This document shows positions 53,863 through 62,900 of a stretch of 64,000 bases of DNA, piece after piece. Position 1 is the stretch's first letter. Each line of letters starts with the position of its first letter. The DNA is from Streptomyces violaceoruber (GTDB lineage Bacteria > Actinomycetota > Actinomycetes > Streptomycetales > Streptomycetaceae): the NCBI GenBank assembly GCA_000720805.1, contig JODI01000029.1, positions 36,101-100,100 on the forward strand, written 5' to 3'. The notes under the pieces were generated by a model. The model saw only the letters and a list, made by a program, of their open reading frames with translations. It was not told the DNA's origin and made no database searches. Made by a program: the position numbers and the translations under genes.

Positions 53863-55083
53863 TCAGCGCAGTTCGGTGATGTCGATGGTGGGCGGGGCCG
53901 GGGCGGGCAGCGCGAGCCACAGCATGGTGAGGCCGGCCATGAGCGCTGCGAACGCGAGCAACCCGCCACGCCCCCTGGCCCATTCGGCGCGGAACCGGAT
54001 CGGGTCTTCGACCAGATACTTCGACAGCGCCGCCAGACCGATCGACACGGCACACACCACGAGCGTCCAGGACCATCCGCCGAGTCCCGTCCGCTGCGGG
54101 GAGAGCAGTACGAAGACGGGCCAGTGCCACAGGTACAGGCTGTAGGAGATCAGTCCCAGCCACCGCAGTGGCAGCCGGGCGAGGACCGTGGCGACCGGCC
54201 CCCGCGGAGCCCGCACGACCAGCCCGACCAGCAGCGCGGCGGCCAGGGAGTGCGCGAACAGTCCGCCGGTGAACAGTCCTGACGAGTCCACGCCGTCCAC
54301 GAGCAACCACATCGCGCCGATCCCGGCCGCCAACAGCGCCGACACCGCACCCGCCCATCGGCCGGCCGCACGCGCCGGCACGGCACGCACTGGTGGGGTG
54401 GCGACCACGGCGCCCAGCAGCAGCGAGAAGGCCCGGGTGTCGGTGCCGGTGTAGACCCGGGTCGGGTCCGCCGGGTCGACGAGAGCGACCATCAGCACCA
54501 GCGACACGGCGGAGGCCACCGCCGCTGTCACCGCGACCCGGCGGCCCACGTCCGGCCGCTGCCCGCACCGGGCGACGATCAGTACGATCACCGGCCACAC
54601 CAGGTAGAACTGTTCCTCGACCGCGATGCTCCACAAGTGCTCGAACACCCGGTCCGAGCCGAATCGGTCCCAGTAGCTGGCCGACTCCGCAAGCAGATGC
54701 CAGTTGACCAGATTCAACTGCACCCACGGACCGTCCGCGAGCGTGGTCCGCACGATGTCCGATGGCCCCACCGCCCAGACCAGCACAGTGACAGAAGCGA
54801 GCATGGTCACCAGCGCGGGCAGCAGACGCCGGATCCGCCGCCCCCAGAAGGCGCCCAGCGACAGGGCTCCGGTCGCTTCGATCTCCCGCAGCAGCAGATC
54901 GGTGATGAGGTAACCGGACAGGGCGAAGAAGAGATCCACCCCGAGGAAACCACCGGAAAGGTGGCCCGTGTGGAACAGCAGAACGCCGAGGATCGCGATG
55001 CCGCGCAATCCGTCCAATGCGGGCACATACGGCCGGCGCCCGGCGGTCGACGAGGCGGCTCTGGGCAGTTGAATGTGCGTCAT
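53863..55083 (-). CDS. Acyltransferase-3 family membrane protein
   Basis: A 406-residue integral membrane O-acyltransferase. It opens YVPALDGLRGIAILGVLLFH (conserved Arg and His), then GVDLFFALSGYLITDLLL and RRIRRLLPALVTMLASVTVL. About ten hydrophobic segments follow, including LISYSLYLWHWPVFVLLSP. It probably transfers acetyl groups to exported polysaccharide or cell-wall polymers. It converges on the lipoprotein gene of the two-component operon; the SGNH lipoprotein nearby may be its extracellular partner. The start ATG 55083 lacks a strong ribosome-binding site. Confidence 0.92.
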   Translation of the reverse strand: MTHIQLPRAASSTAGRRPYVPALDGLRGIAILGVLLFHTGHLSGGFLGVDLFFALSGYLITDLLLREIEATGALSLGAFWGRRIRRLLPALVTMLASVTVLVWAVGPSDIVRTTLADGPWVQLNLVNWHLLAESASYWDRFGSDRVFEHLWSIAVEEQFYLVWPVIVLIVARCGQRPDVGRRVAVTAAVASAVSLVLMVALVDPADPTRVYTGTDTRAFSLLLGAVVATPPVRAVPARAAGRWAGAVSALLAAGIGAMWLLVDGVDSSGLFTGGLFAHSLAAALLVGLVVRAPRGPVATVLARLPLRWLGLISYSLYLWHWPVFVLLSPQRTGLGGWSWTLVVCAVSIGLAALSKYLVEDPIRFRAEWARGRGGLLAFAALMAGLTMLWLALPAPAPPTIDITELR

Positions 55084-55159
55084 GGGGCCGACTGTGCTGT
55101 GCCCGCGTCGAATTGACGTCCCGGTCGGGTCGCAGTCATGTCGTAGCTGACTTGCGGGT

Positions 55160-55660
55160 CCGCCTACCGGCACCGCTACACCCGCACCGTGTCCTACTAC
55201 CGCTGCTTCGCCCCCCGGGCCGGTGACCCTGGCGCGGCTGGTGTCACTGGTGTGTCTCAGGTGGCGGGTGGAGGACGACTTCCAGGACGCGAAGGAGATC
55301 TGCCACCTCGACAAAGGCCAGGTCACCTGCTGGAATTCCTGGTACCGCTGGAGCGTGATCGCCCTGGTCGCCTACCCGTTCCTGGCCACCGCGGCCGCCC
55401 TCGAACGCACCGCACAGGCCACCCGCGACGATCCCTGCAAGGCCGACCTCGTCCCCCTCAGCAGCCACGAACTCCTCCGCGTGCTGCGGGCCTTGATCCT
55501 TCCGCCGCCCAGACGAGACCGCGACCACCTGCTGTGGTGGTCCACCTGGCGCCGACGACATCAACACCGCGCCCGCCTCTGCCGCCGCCGCTGGTGCGGT
55601 ACGCCGACACCACACCATGATCGGAAAGGTTCACCAACGGCTGTCTACAGCTGCCGTAGC
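55160..55660 (+). pseudogene. IS701-family transposase, 3' remnant with end
   Basis: Frames here read VSYYRCFAPRAG and, after a shift near 55222, TLARLVSLVCLRWRVEDDFQ with DAKEICHLDKGQV and YRWSVIALVAYPFLATAAAL. This is the last catalytic Glu region and C terminus of an IS701 transposase. The end sequence CTACAGCTGCCGTA at about 55646-55659 matches the one at 50.2 kb. The N-terminal half is absent. Confidence 0.75.
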
Positions 55661-55709
55661 AGAGCACTCGCTTGTACCTCTCCGATAGCAGGGGACTGAA
55701 AACGGGAGC

Positions 55710-55739
55710 GGGGCTGAGGCCGGTGTCGGCCTCAGCCCC
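55710..55739. terminator. Strong hairpin terminator candidate
   Basis: The perfect 12-bp stem GGGGCTGAGGCC / GGCCTCAGCCCC has a 6-base loop. No T-run follows, as is usual for Streptomyces terminators. It lies downstream of the DUF1963 gene (minus strand) and of the IS701 remnant. Confidence 0.6.
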
Positions 55740-55941
55740 GCTGAGGGCAGGGGCGCGGGGGTGCGGTTGTCAGGGGGCATCGCGAACGATGGACAGCTTC
55801 GGCCTCGCCGTCAGGCCGACGGCTACCGCCCCGTGTGTGTCGGCGTGGTCCTTCAGGAGGTGACTGTACGTTCGCCGAAGCTCCTCGACGGCCGGGATGT
55901 GGCGATCGGCGTGCGTCGCGGGACGCACGCCGACGCGCCGC

Positions 55942-56856
55942 CTATTCGGTGAACGCGGTGAAGGACAGCGCCTTGTCGAATCGACCGGCGGCGAGGTCGT
56001 CGTGGCGGATCAGGAAACGCGCGAGGTAGACATCTTCCGGAGCGAACTGGGCAAGTGGCACCCACTCGCGCATCACCCGAAGAGCCTCTTCCTCCAGGCG
56101 CAGAGCCCACTCGTCCGGCGGGACGACGAGTTCGCCGGCCTTTTCGCGTGCCGCAAGAATGTCCTCCGCCATCGTGGTCTCCGGCGTGGTGTACATGTTG
56201 TCGGTGGCAAGCTCGCCGATGCCCGTGGAGTACCCGCCGAGATAGATGTCGGCGCCGTTGCCTTCTGGCCAGAGCTCTCCGACTAGAGCGCAGAGTTCCT
56301 TTCTGTGCGCCAGGTTGCGAGCCAGGTGCTCCTGGTTGTCGGACCGCGAAGCCTCATCGTCGCCCTCGAACCAGCTGGGCAGTTCGGCGCTGACCGTGGC
56401 GAAGAGGTCGTACTCCCGGCCGACGAAGTCGAGCGTCATGTCGCAGAACATGTCCTCGTCGTGGTCGGGCTCCTCCGCTGTTGCGGTGTCGGTGCCGGCC
56501 GGTACGTACACAACCCGCGCGAACTCCTGCTCGTTGGCGACGGAATAGGTGTCGTGGGCCCACTCGTGGTGCAAGAAGAGGAGCAGCGATCCGTCCGCAG
56601 GCAGGGCGAGGCCGTCGACTCTGGGAAGCGCCGCACAGTCGAAGGAGGCGACGTACGGCAGCGGCCCGAGCTCGGAGGACGGCCACTCCATGCCCACCGG
56701 CAGCCGGGGTAACCCGCCGCTACGCCCGACCGGAACGCCGTTGGGGCGCTCGCTTGCCCAGATCGCGAATCGCAGGAACTCGGCGAACTTGCTGACCTCA
56801 TCCTCCGGGATGCCCCGTTCGGTCGCCTCGCGATGGAATTGGCGGTGATAGTCCAT
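55942..56856 (-). CDS. DUF1963 (YwqG-like) protein
   Basis: A 304-residue acidic protein. It contains GVPVGRSGGLPRLPVGMEWP, PYVASFDCAALPRVD, GSLLLFLHHEWAHDTYSVAN and near the end GADIYLGGYSTGIG. The GGxPxLPxGxxWP motif followed by a FxxQxDxxxLP-like strand and a GYxxxxQ-like segment defines DUF1963. Members occur widely, some near toxin/immunity loci; the function is unknown. It starts at ATG 56856. Confidence 0.85.
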   Translation of the reverse strand: MDYHRQFHREATERGIPEDEVSKFAEFLRFAIWASERPNGVPVGRSGGLPRLPVGMEWPSSELGPLPYVASFDCAALPRVDGLALPADGSLLLFLHHEWAHDTYSVANEQEFARVVYVPAGTDTATAEEPDHDEDMFCDMTLDFVGREYDLFATVSAELPSWFEGDDEASRSDNQEHLARNLAHRKELCALVGELWPEGNGADIYLGGYSTGIGELATDNMYTTPETTMAEDILAAREKAGELVVPPDEWALRLEEEALRVMREWVPLAQFAPEDVYLARFLIRHDDLAAGRFDKALSFTAFTE

Positions 56857-56989
56857 GGCACGGCATGGTATCTACCCGCAGACGGCACGCGCCGCCGGCC
56901 AACCGAACTCGCGCCGCCCACCTGGGTCGCGCAGGGCCACATGCCTCGTCCGGGAGCGGTACCGGACCGATGACCTCCGGGCCCCACCA

Positions 56990-58259
56990 GGCCAGACGCA
57001 GCCTGCCGGTCGGGGTCAGCGGGGCATTACGGTGGGACAACGAGGGCCTCCCGGGCGCGTTGATGGAGATTGCCGGGATGCCGCACGAGCTGATCCGCTG
57101 GACCTCCCGGCGCAGCGACCAGATCGCCGCCTGCCTGGCAGAGCTGGAGCACGAGTACGTGACCGCCGTCAACGACGACGGCGAGCCGAAGTTTCTGCCC
57201 GTGGTCTCCGAGCGGGCCCGCGCCAAGCTGAACGGGATCGCCGCGAAGATGACGCGCCCGCCGAAGCAGAGGGCCCGGCCCCTCGCGCAGCTGCGCAAGG
57301 AGTGGAAGGAGAGCACGAGCCGCCCCTCCAAGGTGGCCGTCGACGTCAGCAACTCCCTCCTCGAGTACGCCCGTGCCGCAGCTGCGGCGATCCGGGCCTG
57401 GATCGCCGTCGTGGTCGACGTCGCCCTGGCGGCCGTCGACGTCGCCGCGACGGTGTTCGTGATGAACGACGGCGGCCGGTTTCACCGCCGACACCTGCTC
57501 GCCGAAGCCCGCCGCCACCTCGCCCTCGTCCTGCGCGGCCGCCGCCGCGACCCCGGCCCGGACGACAGAATCGTGGCCGCCGCCATCTCCACGTACTGCT
57601 TGGACATCAGCGAACCGAAGACGGTGCGCGGCCTGGAGGCTGGCTACCGCCTCTACACCGCCTGGCGGGCACTGTCCGACCTCACCGCCCGCCGTCGCCC
57701 ACCAACTCCCGCACCCGACCCGGACGAACAACCCCTGGCCGATCCCGGCGAGCCAGCTGCGCCCCGGTCCTCGGGCCAGGATGCGGGGGAGTGGGAGGTA
57801 CCCCGCATCCCGCTGCAGTACGAGCGAGCCGTCCTTGCCGGCGCGGTGGTGCGGGAGAAGCTGCGCACCACCACCGCCACCCGCTTGCGGGGCCGGGCGA
57901 ATGACGTCGTCCCGCACCAGCAGGCGGCGATGCCCGAGCAGCTGCTCGCGCCCCCGGCCGCCGACCCCGAACGGGACGACCAGGAGCCGGAGGCCGGACG
58001 CCGGGAGGTGATCGACCTGACGGCGCTGAGGGCCTTGAGGGAGTCGCGCACGGACGTGGAAGCCCTCGATCTCACGGACGAGCGGCTGTGCCACCTCCAG
58101 GAGGCGTTCTCCAAGGCGGCCGACGCCTCCCGCACCCGCGCGGACCGCTATGCCGAACAGGACGATGCCGATGGAGCGCAACCGGTGCGCCAGGACGACC
58201 AGCGGGCGCACCGCCCGCAGGAGCCCGAACCGCACCGCGGCCGGGAGGCCGGCCCCTGA
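56990..58259 (+). pseudogene. MobF-type conjugative relaxase, C-terminal part
   Basis: The frame contains LPGALMEIAGMPHELIRWTS, AELEHEYVTAVNDDGEPKFL, LLAEARRHLALVLRGRRRDP and IDLTALRALRESRTDVEALD. These match, from memory, the C-terminal region of the large MobF relaxases of Streptomyces integrative and conjugative elements. The relaxase and helicase domains (about the first 1000 residues) are missing. It reads open upstream to 56865, but that part is not family-like. The tail is probably complete and ends at 58259. Confidence 0.65.
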
Positions 58260-58440
58260 GTGGACCCGATGCCGCGTACCCGATGCCGTGGTGCGCACCG
58301 ACGATGCCCGGCATCCCGCTCAACCGAGTGGAGTCCACCCGCCGGGAGTGGACGCCATAGACGGGGACGATGCCGTGCATCCACCCGGTGCGCACCCGCC
58401 GCGTTTCTCCTTGACCACGGCCCGTGTCAAGGAGAAACGC
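58260..58440. repeat. Palindromes and hairpin after the relaxase tail
   Basis: A stem of 15 bp with arms GCGTTTCTCCTTGAC (58401-58415) and GTCAAGGAGAAACGC (58426-58440) has a short loop. Before it GGTGCGCACC, GACGATGCC and GAGTCCACCC / GAGTGGAC repeats alternate. The hairpin could be a terminator for the relaxase or part of a transfer origin. No gene lies between 58260 and 58545. Confidence 0.5.
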
Positions 58441-58545
58441 GCCGCCCTCAACCGGACCGCTCCACGGGCTACCGACGAAATGCGGTTCGCGAGGTGACGG
58501 AATGCCTCCCGGCCGCTGACGCCCTGCCACGCCGGGGCGGCGGCG

Positions 58546-60126
58546 TCAGCGGCCGCCCTGTGGCCGCGACCTCCGCGCCGCCAGGAACACCAGCGCGCCG
58601 CCCGCCACCAGCAGGACGGCGGTGCCCGCCCGCAGCAGGACTCCGTCCGCACCCGTGGCGGCGAGACTGCCGCCAGTCGTCGTCCCGCTCCTGGTTCCCG
58701 CCCCGGAGCCGGACGGGCTCGCGGTGGCCGTGGCCGACGGGGACGCGGAGGCGCTGGGTGACGGACTGGACGTCGCCGAGCCGGTGGCCTTCACCGCGAT
58801 CGCCGCGGTGTCGTTCGCCCCGTCGTCGTCACGAGTGGGGTACTCAGGGTTCTCGACCGCCCGCACGCTGCCCCGCGCGTCGGGGACGACCCGGTCGATC
58901 CGCACCGTGAACTCCTGGGTCACAAAGTCGCCCGGCCGGAAGTCCGTGCTGCCGATGTCGCAGGCGTAGCTCTTCGCGCCGGCCTCGCCCGGTGTGCAGT
59001 TCCACAGCGGGCCGGGGTCTCCCTGCTCGCCGGGGCCGGGGGCGCCGGTGATGGTGGTGCCGGCGGGCGGGGTCACCACGAACGTGCCGGAGTTGTCGGC
59101 GTCCATCCACCGGAAGCCCATCCGGCCCGGCCCGTTGTTCCGCACGCCCACGGTGATGCTCACCGTCTCGCCGACCTTGCCCACGACCGTGCCACCGAGC
59201 GCCTGGTAGTCGGCGTGCTGGGTGGTGGCAAAGATGCCGTACCCGGAGCCGGTGAATCCGGAGCCGGAGGCGACGGACTTCAGGCCGAGCGGCGCGCCGG
59301 TTCCGGTCCCGGGGAAGTCGGACGGGTCGAAGGAGTCGGGCGCGGTGCCGCCGACCGGCCACACGACGTAGGTGTTGTAGCCGTACATCGTTTCCTTGGA
59401 GGCGGTGTAGCGCAGCGGCGCGTCCGTCTTGTAGGCCGCGCCGGGCGCGACCGGGGTGTCGAACCGGCACCAGGCGCCGACGTCGGGCTGGTCCGAGTAG
59501 TGGCAGTTGGAGTGGTCACGGGCAAGAGAGACGCCTTCCGAGTCCTGCACCAGCAGCATGACGCCCTTGTCGGCGGGGGCTGTGCCGGTGTTGGCGAAGG
59601 CCGGGGTGCGCTCGAAGACGGCGCCGGGCGCGATGCCCTTCAGCGCCGGGTAGGGGCGGGGGACGAGCTTCGGCCCGCCGACCAGGACGTCCGTCTTCCC
59701 CGTCACGGTGGCCGCGTCGGAGGCGGTGGCGGTGTAGGTGATGGCACCGGTGTCGCCCGCCTTGGCGGCCGCGGTGGGCTTCAGGAAGAACGGGTCGATC
59801 GACTCCCCGCCCGACAGCGGGCCCACGTCGCACCTCACCTTCAGGGTGCCGGTGCTCACGCAGTCCCCCGTGACCACCATCGTCGCCTTGCCGGCGAGGG
59901 ACGACGCGTCGACCGCGACCGAGACGTCATGGGCGTCCCCGCCCGAGGCGGTGATGCCGAGGTCCAGGTTCGGGCCCTCGCCCTCGGCGGGGAGGTAGTA
60001 GTTCTCCTGGGCGTCCAGGACGAGCGTCGTTCCGGCGGCGTTCGCGGCCGGGGTTGCAACCGCCATAACGGCGGCCGCGAAAGCGGCGGCCGCCGCTGTC
60101 CGCCATGTTCTACGTATCGTCAGCAC
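58546..60126 (-). CDS. Sortase-anchored (LAxTG) surface protein
   Basis: A 526-residue exported protein. The signal peptide spans about 1-32 (AAAAAFAAAVMAVATPAANA). A long beta-rich ectodomain contains several DUF11-like segments, for example GVRNNGPGRMGFRWMDADNS. A Ser/Pro/Thr-rich linker is followed by the class-E-like sorting signal LAATGADG, a hydrophobic helix (AGTAVLLVAGGALVFLAA) and the basic tail RRSRPQGGR. It should be attached to peptidoglycan by a sortase. GTG 60126 is chosen because it directly precedes the signal peptide; the ribosome-binding site is weak. Confidence 0.85.
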   Translation of the reverse strand: MLTIRRTWRTAAAAAFAAAVMAVATPAANAAGTTLVLDAQENYYLPAEGEGPNLDLGITASGGDAHDVSVAVDASSLAGKATMVVTGDCVSTGTLKVRCDVGPLSGGESIDPFFLKPTAAAKAGDTGAITYTATASDAATVTGKTDVLVGGPKLVPRPYPALKGIAPGAVFERTPAFANTGTAPADKGVMLLVQDSEGVSLARDHSNCHYSDQPDVGAWCRFDTPVAPGAAYKTDAPLRYTASKETMYGYNTYVVWPVGGTAPDSFDPSDFPGTGTGAPLGLKSVASGSGFTGSGYGIFATTQHADYQALGGTVVGKVGETVSITVGVRNNGPGRMGFRWMDADNSGTFVVTPPAGTTITGAPGPGEQGDPGPLWNCTPGEAGAKSYACDIGSTDFRPGDFVTQEFTVRIDRVVPDARGSVRAVENPEYPTRDDDGANDTAAIAVKATGSATSSPSPSASASPSATATASPSGSGAGTRSGTTTGGSLAATGADGVLLRAGTAVLLVAGGALVFLAARRSRPQGGR

Positions 60127-60237
60127 ACTACGTGGACACGCCAGAACACCGGAAGGTTGCGCCCGAGCGGCCGTCAGCTGACGGACGGGTTCCACTCTGG
60201 GAACCTGTCCAGAACACCCGAACCAGCGACAGCCAAC

Positions 60238-60274
60238 GGAATGCTGCATCTGCCTGAGGCAGATGCAGCATTCC
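60238..60274. terminator. Perfect 17-bp hairpin
   Basis: The arms GGAATGCTGCATCTGCC and GGCAGATGCAGCATTCC are exact complements around TGA. It sits just upstream of the surface-protein gene and before an RHS scrap, where it could end transcription from the right or be a mobile-element scar. Confidence 0.55.
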
Positions 60275-60360
60275 GAGCTCTCGCCGCCTACACCGAGCGC
60301 ATCCCGATCGCGGACAACTGCTCCACCCGCTCCGGTGTCAGCGTCGCGGCTCCGCTCCGC

Positions 60361-60470
60361 TGATTCCGCCAGCCCTACCGCTACACCGGCACCTACCTCG
60401 ACCCGTCCGGTCTGTACAAGATGGGCGCCCGCTACTACGACCCCCAGCTCGGCCGCTTCACCCAGTGCTG
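60361..60470 (+). pseudogene. RHS repeat core scrap
   Basis: About 35 codons read FRQPYRYTGTYLDPSGLYKM and GARYYDPQLGRFTQ, the hallmark end of an RHS repeat core just before the variable toxin tip. The large N-terminal part and the toxin are absent, and the frame runs directly into a different gene. It shows that an RHS polymorphic toxin gene once lay here. Confidence 0.75.
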
Positions 60471-60478
60471 GGGCCGGA

Positions 60479-60865
60479 GTGGTAGCGGTCTTTACCTCGG
60501 AGAATCAAGCGGGCAGCGCCACCTTGGTAGTGATCGGCGGGCTGTTTTTGCTGATGGCTCTGAGCGGCCGCACCATCGAAGGCATACGATTCGGCGACTG
60601 GTAGATCAGGATGGCGGAGGAATTGCGCAGGCAAGCGGCCGAACCAACCGAGCAGGCTCACGCCGCGTTCAACGTCCTCGAACAATTGAATCCGGCGTCA
60701 GGTCAGGACCCGGAGCCCCGAGCCGTGGAGCTCTCGGTCTTCGAAAACCGAGTCGGCGAGGCCGTCGAGGCCGCACGCTCCGAGGGCGAGCAGGTGGAAC
60801 ACCACCCCAACGCCAGTTTGGGCGAGCCACTAGCACACGCATATGTCGATGTCCTTGGGGAGTAG
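60479..60865 (+). pseudogene. Membrane protein interrupted by in-frame TAG
   Basis: From GTG 60479 the frame encodes VFTSENQAGSATLVVIGGLF and a transmembrane segment, then RTIEGIRFGDW, and meets TAG at 60602. The same frame continues RMAEELRRQAAEPTEQAHAA and ends at 60865. The second part looks like the natural cytoplasmic continuation, so a point nonsense mutation is likely. It may have been the immunity-type neighbour of the RHS gene; that is speculation. Confidence 0.5.
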
Positions 60866-61199
60866 CGCTGGTTCGCCGACTCCCGGCCGGGCGGGTGAAG
60901 CGGCAGCACGGCATCGTACGCGCCGACCGGAGCGGGTGATAAGTCGCCACCTCCCGTGACGCTGCCGGTGGCGACGATTCTGGTGCACTCGCGCACTCAA
61001 TATGCCGCTTGGGTGTTCCGGCCGCATAGATCCCGCACGCCCTTGCCGGGTCACAAGGGGGCAGGGCGAGGCAGGCGGTCCAGGGATGCAGGCGGATCCG
61101 CACACTGCGTCATGGTCGGCCACTTTGGCGGCGAGTTCGCGTCGGCGATCCGGTCGCCGCTGACCGGTGCGGCGCCTGCGGCACGGACACCTTGTCGTC
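60866..61199. other. No gene recognised
   Basis: Only short frames occur. A 9-bp inverted repeat (GTCGCCACC ... GGTGGCGAC) lies near 60942-60976. Confidence 0.3.
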
Positions 61200-61495
61200 T
61201 CAGCGGCCGTGGGTGTCGTCGATTCCTTCGACGATGAAGACGCGGTAGTCGGCCCCGGCTTGGCGGTGGGGCAGTGCTGCCTGGTAGGCCGGGCTCTCGT
61301 ACCAGGCCCGGGCGTCCGCAGCGCTTTCGAAGCGGTGGATGAGCACCCCGTCGAACGCCGTGCCCTCCAGGGTTTCGATCGCCCCGTATCGCACGATCGG
61401 CGTCACCTGTGGCCTGCCCGGGCCGAGCTGGCGTAGAGGGCCAGCTCGGCCGGGTCGGTCACGCGCTCGCGGAGCATGACGACGTAGGCGCTCAT
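61200..61495 (-). pseudogene. DUF1330 (YciI/EthD-like barrel) protein, frameshifted
   Basis: ATG 61495 overlaps the stop of the upstream DJ-1-like gene (ATGA) and encodes SAYVVMLRERVTDPAELALY. After a shift near 61405 another frame continues VTPIVRYGAIETLEGTAFDG and YESPAYQAALPHRQAGADYR to a stop at 61200. DUF1330 proteins are small ferredoxin-like barrels of about 95 residues. A single frameshift breaks this one; a sequencing error is possible. Confidence 0.78.
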
Positions 61496-62181
61496 CGGCC
61501 GGCCTTGGTGACCAGCTCGATCAGGGCGTCGGCTGCGGGGGCGGAGGAGGCGGGGTTCTGCCCGGTGATCAGCAGACCGTCCGTAAGGACGTAGGGCTGC
61601 CAGTCGCCGGTCTTGGAGTAGACGCCGCCGAGCTTGATGAGTTCGTCCTCGACCAGGAAGGGGACGATGTCGGTGAGCTGGACGGCCTCCTCCTCGGAGT
61701 TGGCGAATCCGGTGACCTTCTTGCCCGCCACCAGCGGGGTGCCGTCCTCGTTGACGGTGTGCCGCAGCACGCCGGGCGCGTGGCACACCAGTCCGACCGG
61801 CTTGCCGGAGCGCAGGGTGGTTTCGATCAGCCGGGCGGAGTCGGTGTCCTCAGCCAGGTCCCACAGGGGGCCGTGCCCTCCGGGATAGAAGACCGTGTCG
61901 AAGTCGCCGGCCGAGACGGAGTCCAGGCGCACGGTGTTGGCCAGTGCCTTGGTTGCCTCCGGGTCGGCCTCGAAGCGCCGGGTGTCGTCGGTCTGGAAGC
62001 CGGGCTCGTTGCTCTTGGGGTCCAGCGGCGGCTGCCCGCCCTTGGGCGAGGCGAGCGTGATCTCCCAGCCGGCCTCCTTGAAGCGGTAGTACGGGGCCGC
62101 CAGCTCCTCCAGCCAGAACCCGGTCTTGCGGCCGGTGTTGCCCAGCTCGTCGTGCGAGGTGAGAACGATCAGAACCTTCAT
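61492..62181 (-). CDS. DJ-1/PfpI-family type 1 glutamine amidotransferase-like protein
   Basis: A 229-residue protein of the Hsp31/DJ-1 type. It opens MKVLIVLTSHDELGNTGRKT and FWLEELAAPYYRFKEAGWEI (Glu25/26). The nucleophile elbow is GLVCHAPGVL with C133 and H134, after FDTVFYPGGHGPLWDL. Relatives act as glyoxalase III/deglycase or chaperones against reactive aldehydes. AAGGAG lies close before ATG 62181. A TetR gene precedes it and a palindromic operator lies between them, so it is probably induced by an electrophile. Confidence 0.92.
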   Translation of the reverse strand: MKVLIVLTSHDELGNTGRKTGFWLEELAAPYYRFKEAGWEITLASPKGGQPPLDPKSNEPGFQTDDTRRFEADPEATKALANTVRLDSVSAGDFDTVFYPGGHGPLWDLAEDTDSARLIETTLRSGKPVGLVCHAPGVLRHTVNEDGTPLVAGKKVTGFANSEEEAVQLTDIVPFLVEDELIKLGGVYSKTGDWQPYVLTDGLLITGQNPASSAPAADALIELVTKAGR

Positions 62182-62199
62182 GACACTCCTTAAGAGGAC

Positions 62200-62215
62200 A
62201 GTAGACCAGTCTACT
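62200..62215. promoter_or_regulatory. TetR operator upstream of DJ-1-like gene
   Basis: The perfect palindrome AGTAGACCAGTCTACT lies 19 bp upstream of the DJ-1-like start. A related site (TAGAC-CAGTC-GTCTA) precedes the TetR gene at 62886-62900, so one regulator should control both. Confidence 0.75.
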
Positions 62216-62270
62216 ATTGAGAGGTGAAAAGGGGTCCCCATGACCGGATCGGGCATGGGGCGTGGGTCTT

Positions 62271-62864
62271 CTACAGGTGCAGCAGCTTGCGGGTCACCGC
62301 TGTGACGGTATCGAGCGGGGCCAGGCTGCGATGGATCTTGGCCATGACGCTCGCCCCGAGCCACAGGTCGTACAGGGCCTGCGCCATGTCCCGGGGATCA
62401 CCGTCGACCGAGAGAGATCCCTCCTCCAGGCCGTCGGCGATGGTGCGCTCGATGCGGTCGACGATGGCGCTCGTCCCCTCTTTCAGGGCCAGGCGCATCG
62501 ATTCCGACAGGTCGGCGACCTCGGCGCCGAGTTTCACGGTCAGGCACTTGCCCTGGCACTCCTCGACGCTCTGCGTCTCCCGCCACTGCTGCCAGTAAGC
62601 CATCAGCCGCTCGGCCGCCGACTGACCCGAGGGGGCGAGCGTACGGTCCATGTCCGTGAGGTAGTCCGCGAAATAGCTCTTCAGGATCGCTTCACCGAAG
62701 GCGTCCTTCGAGGCGAAGTAGTGATAGAAGGATCCCTTCGGTACGCCGGCCTCCGTGAGCACCTCATTGATACCGACAGCTGAGTAACCCTTGCGGGCCA
62801 TGATCCGCTGGGCGGTGTCGAGGATGATCCGACGGGTGTCCGTCTGGCGCGTGGTGACCGGCAT
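62271..62864 (-). CDS. TetR-family repressor (NemR/AcuR-like)
   Basis: A 197-residue TetR protein. The helix-turn-helix is GYSAVGINEVLTEAGVPKGS with FYHYFASKDAFGEAIL. The C-terminal domain contains CQGKCLTVKLGAEVADLSES, a cysteine pair reminiscent of the redox or electrophile-sensing NemR-like group. It precedes the DJ-1-like gene on the same strand. Palindromes upstream of both genes support autoregulation and control of the operon. Confidence 0.92.
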   Translation of the reverse strand: MPVTTRQTDTRRIILDTAQRIMARKGYSAVGINEVLTEAGVPKGSFYHYFASKDAFGEAILKSYFADYLTDMDRTLAPSGQSAAERLMAYWQQWRETQSVEECQGKCLTVKLGAEVADLSESMRLALKEGTSAIVDRIERTIADGLEEGSLSVDGDPRDMAQALYDLWLGASVMAKIHRSLAPLDTVTAVTRKLLHL

Positions 62865-62885
62865 GCATGAACCGTAGCAACCGAG

Positions 62886-62900
62886 TAGACCAGTCGTCTA
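62886..62900. promoter_or_regulatory. TetR operator upstream of the TetR gene
   Basis: TAGAC and GTCTA are separated by CAGTC, resembling the perfect palindrome at 62200-62215 with a wider spacer. It lies about 20 bp upstream of the TetR start at 62864 and fits autoregulation. Confidence 0.6.

Noticed and set aside
59215..60363. 382-codon plus-strand frame
   Set aside because: It is antisense to the LAxTG surface protein and is glycine/arginine-rich nonsense without motifs.
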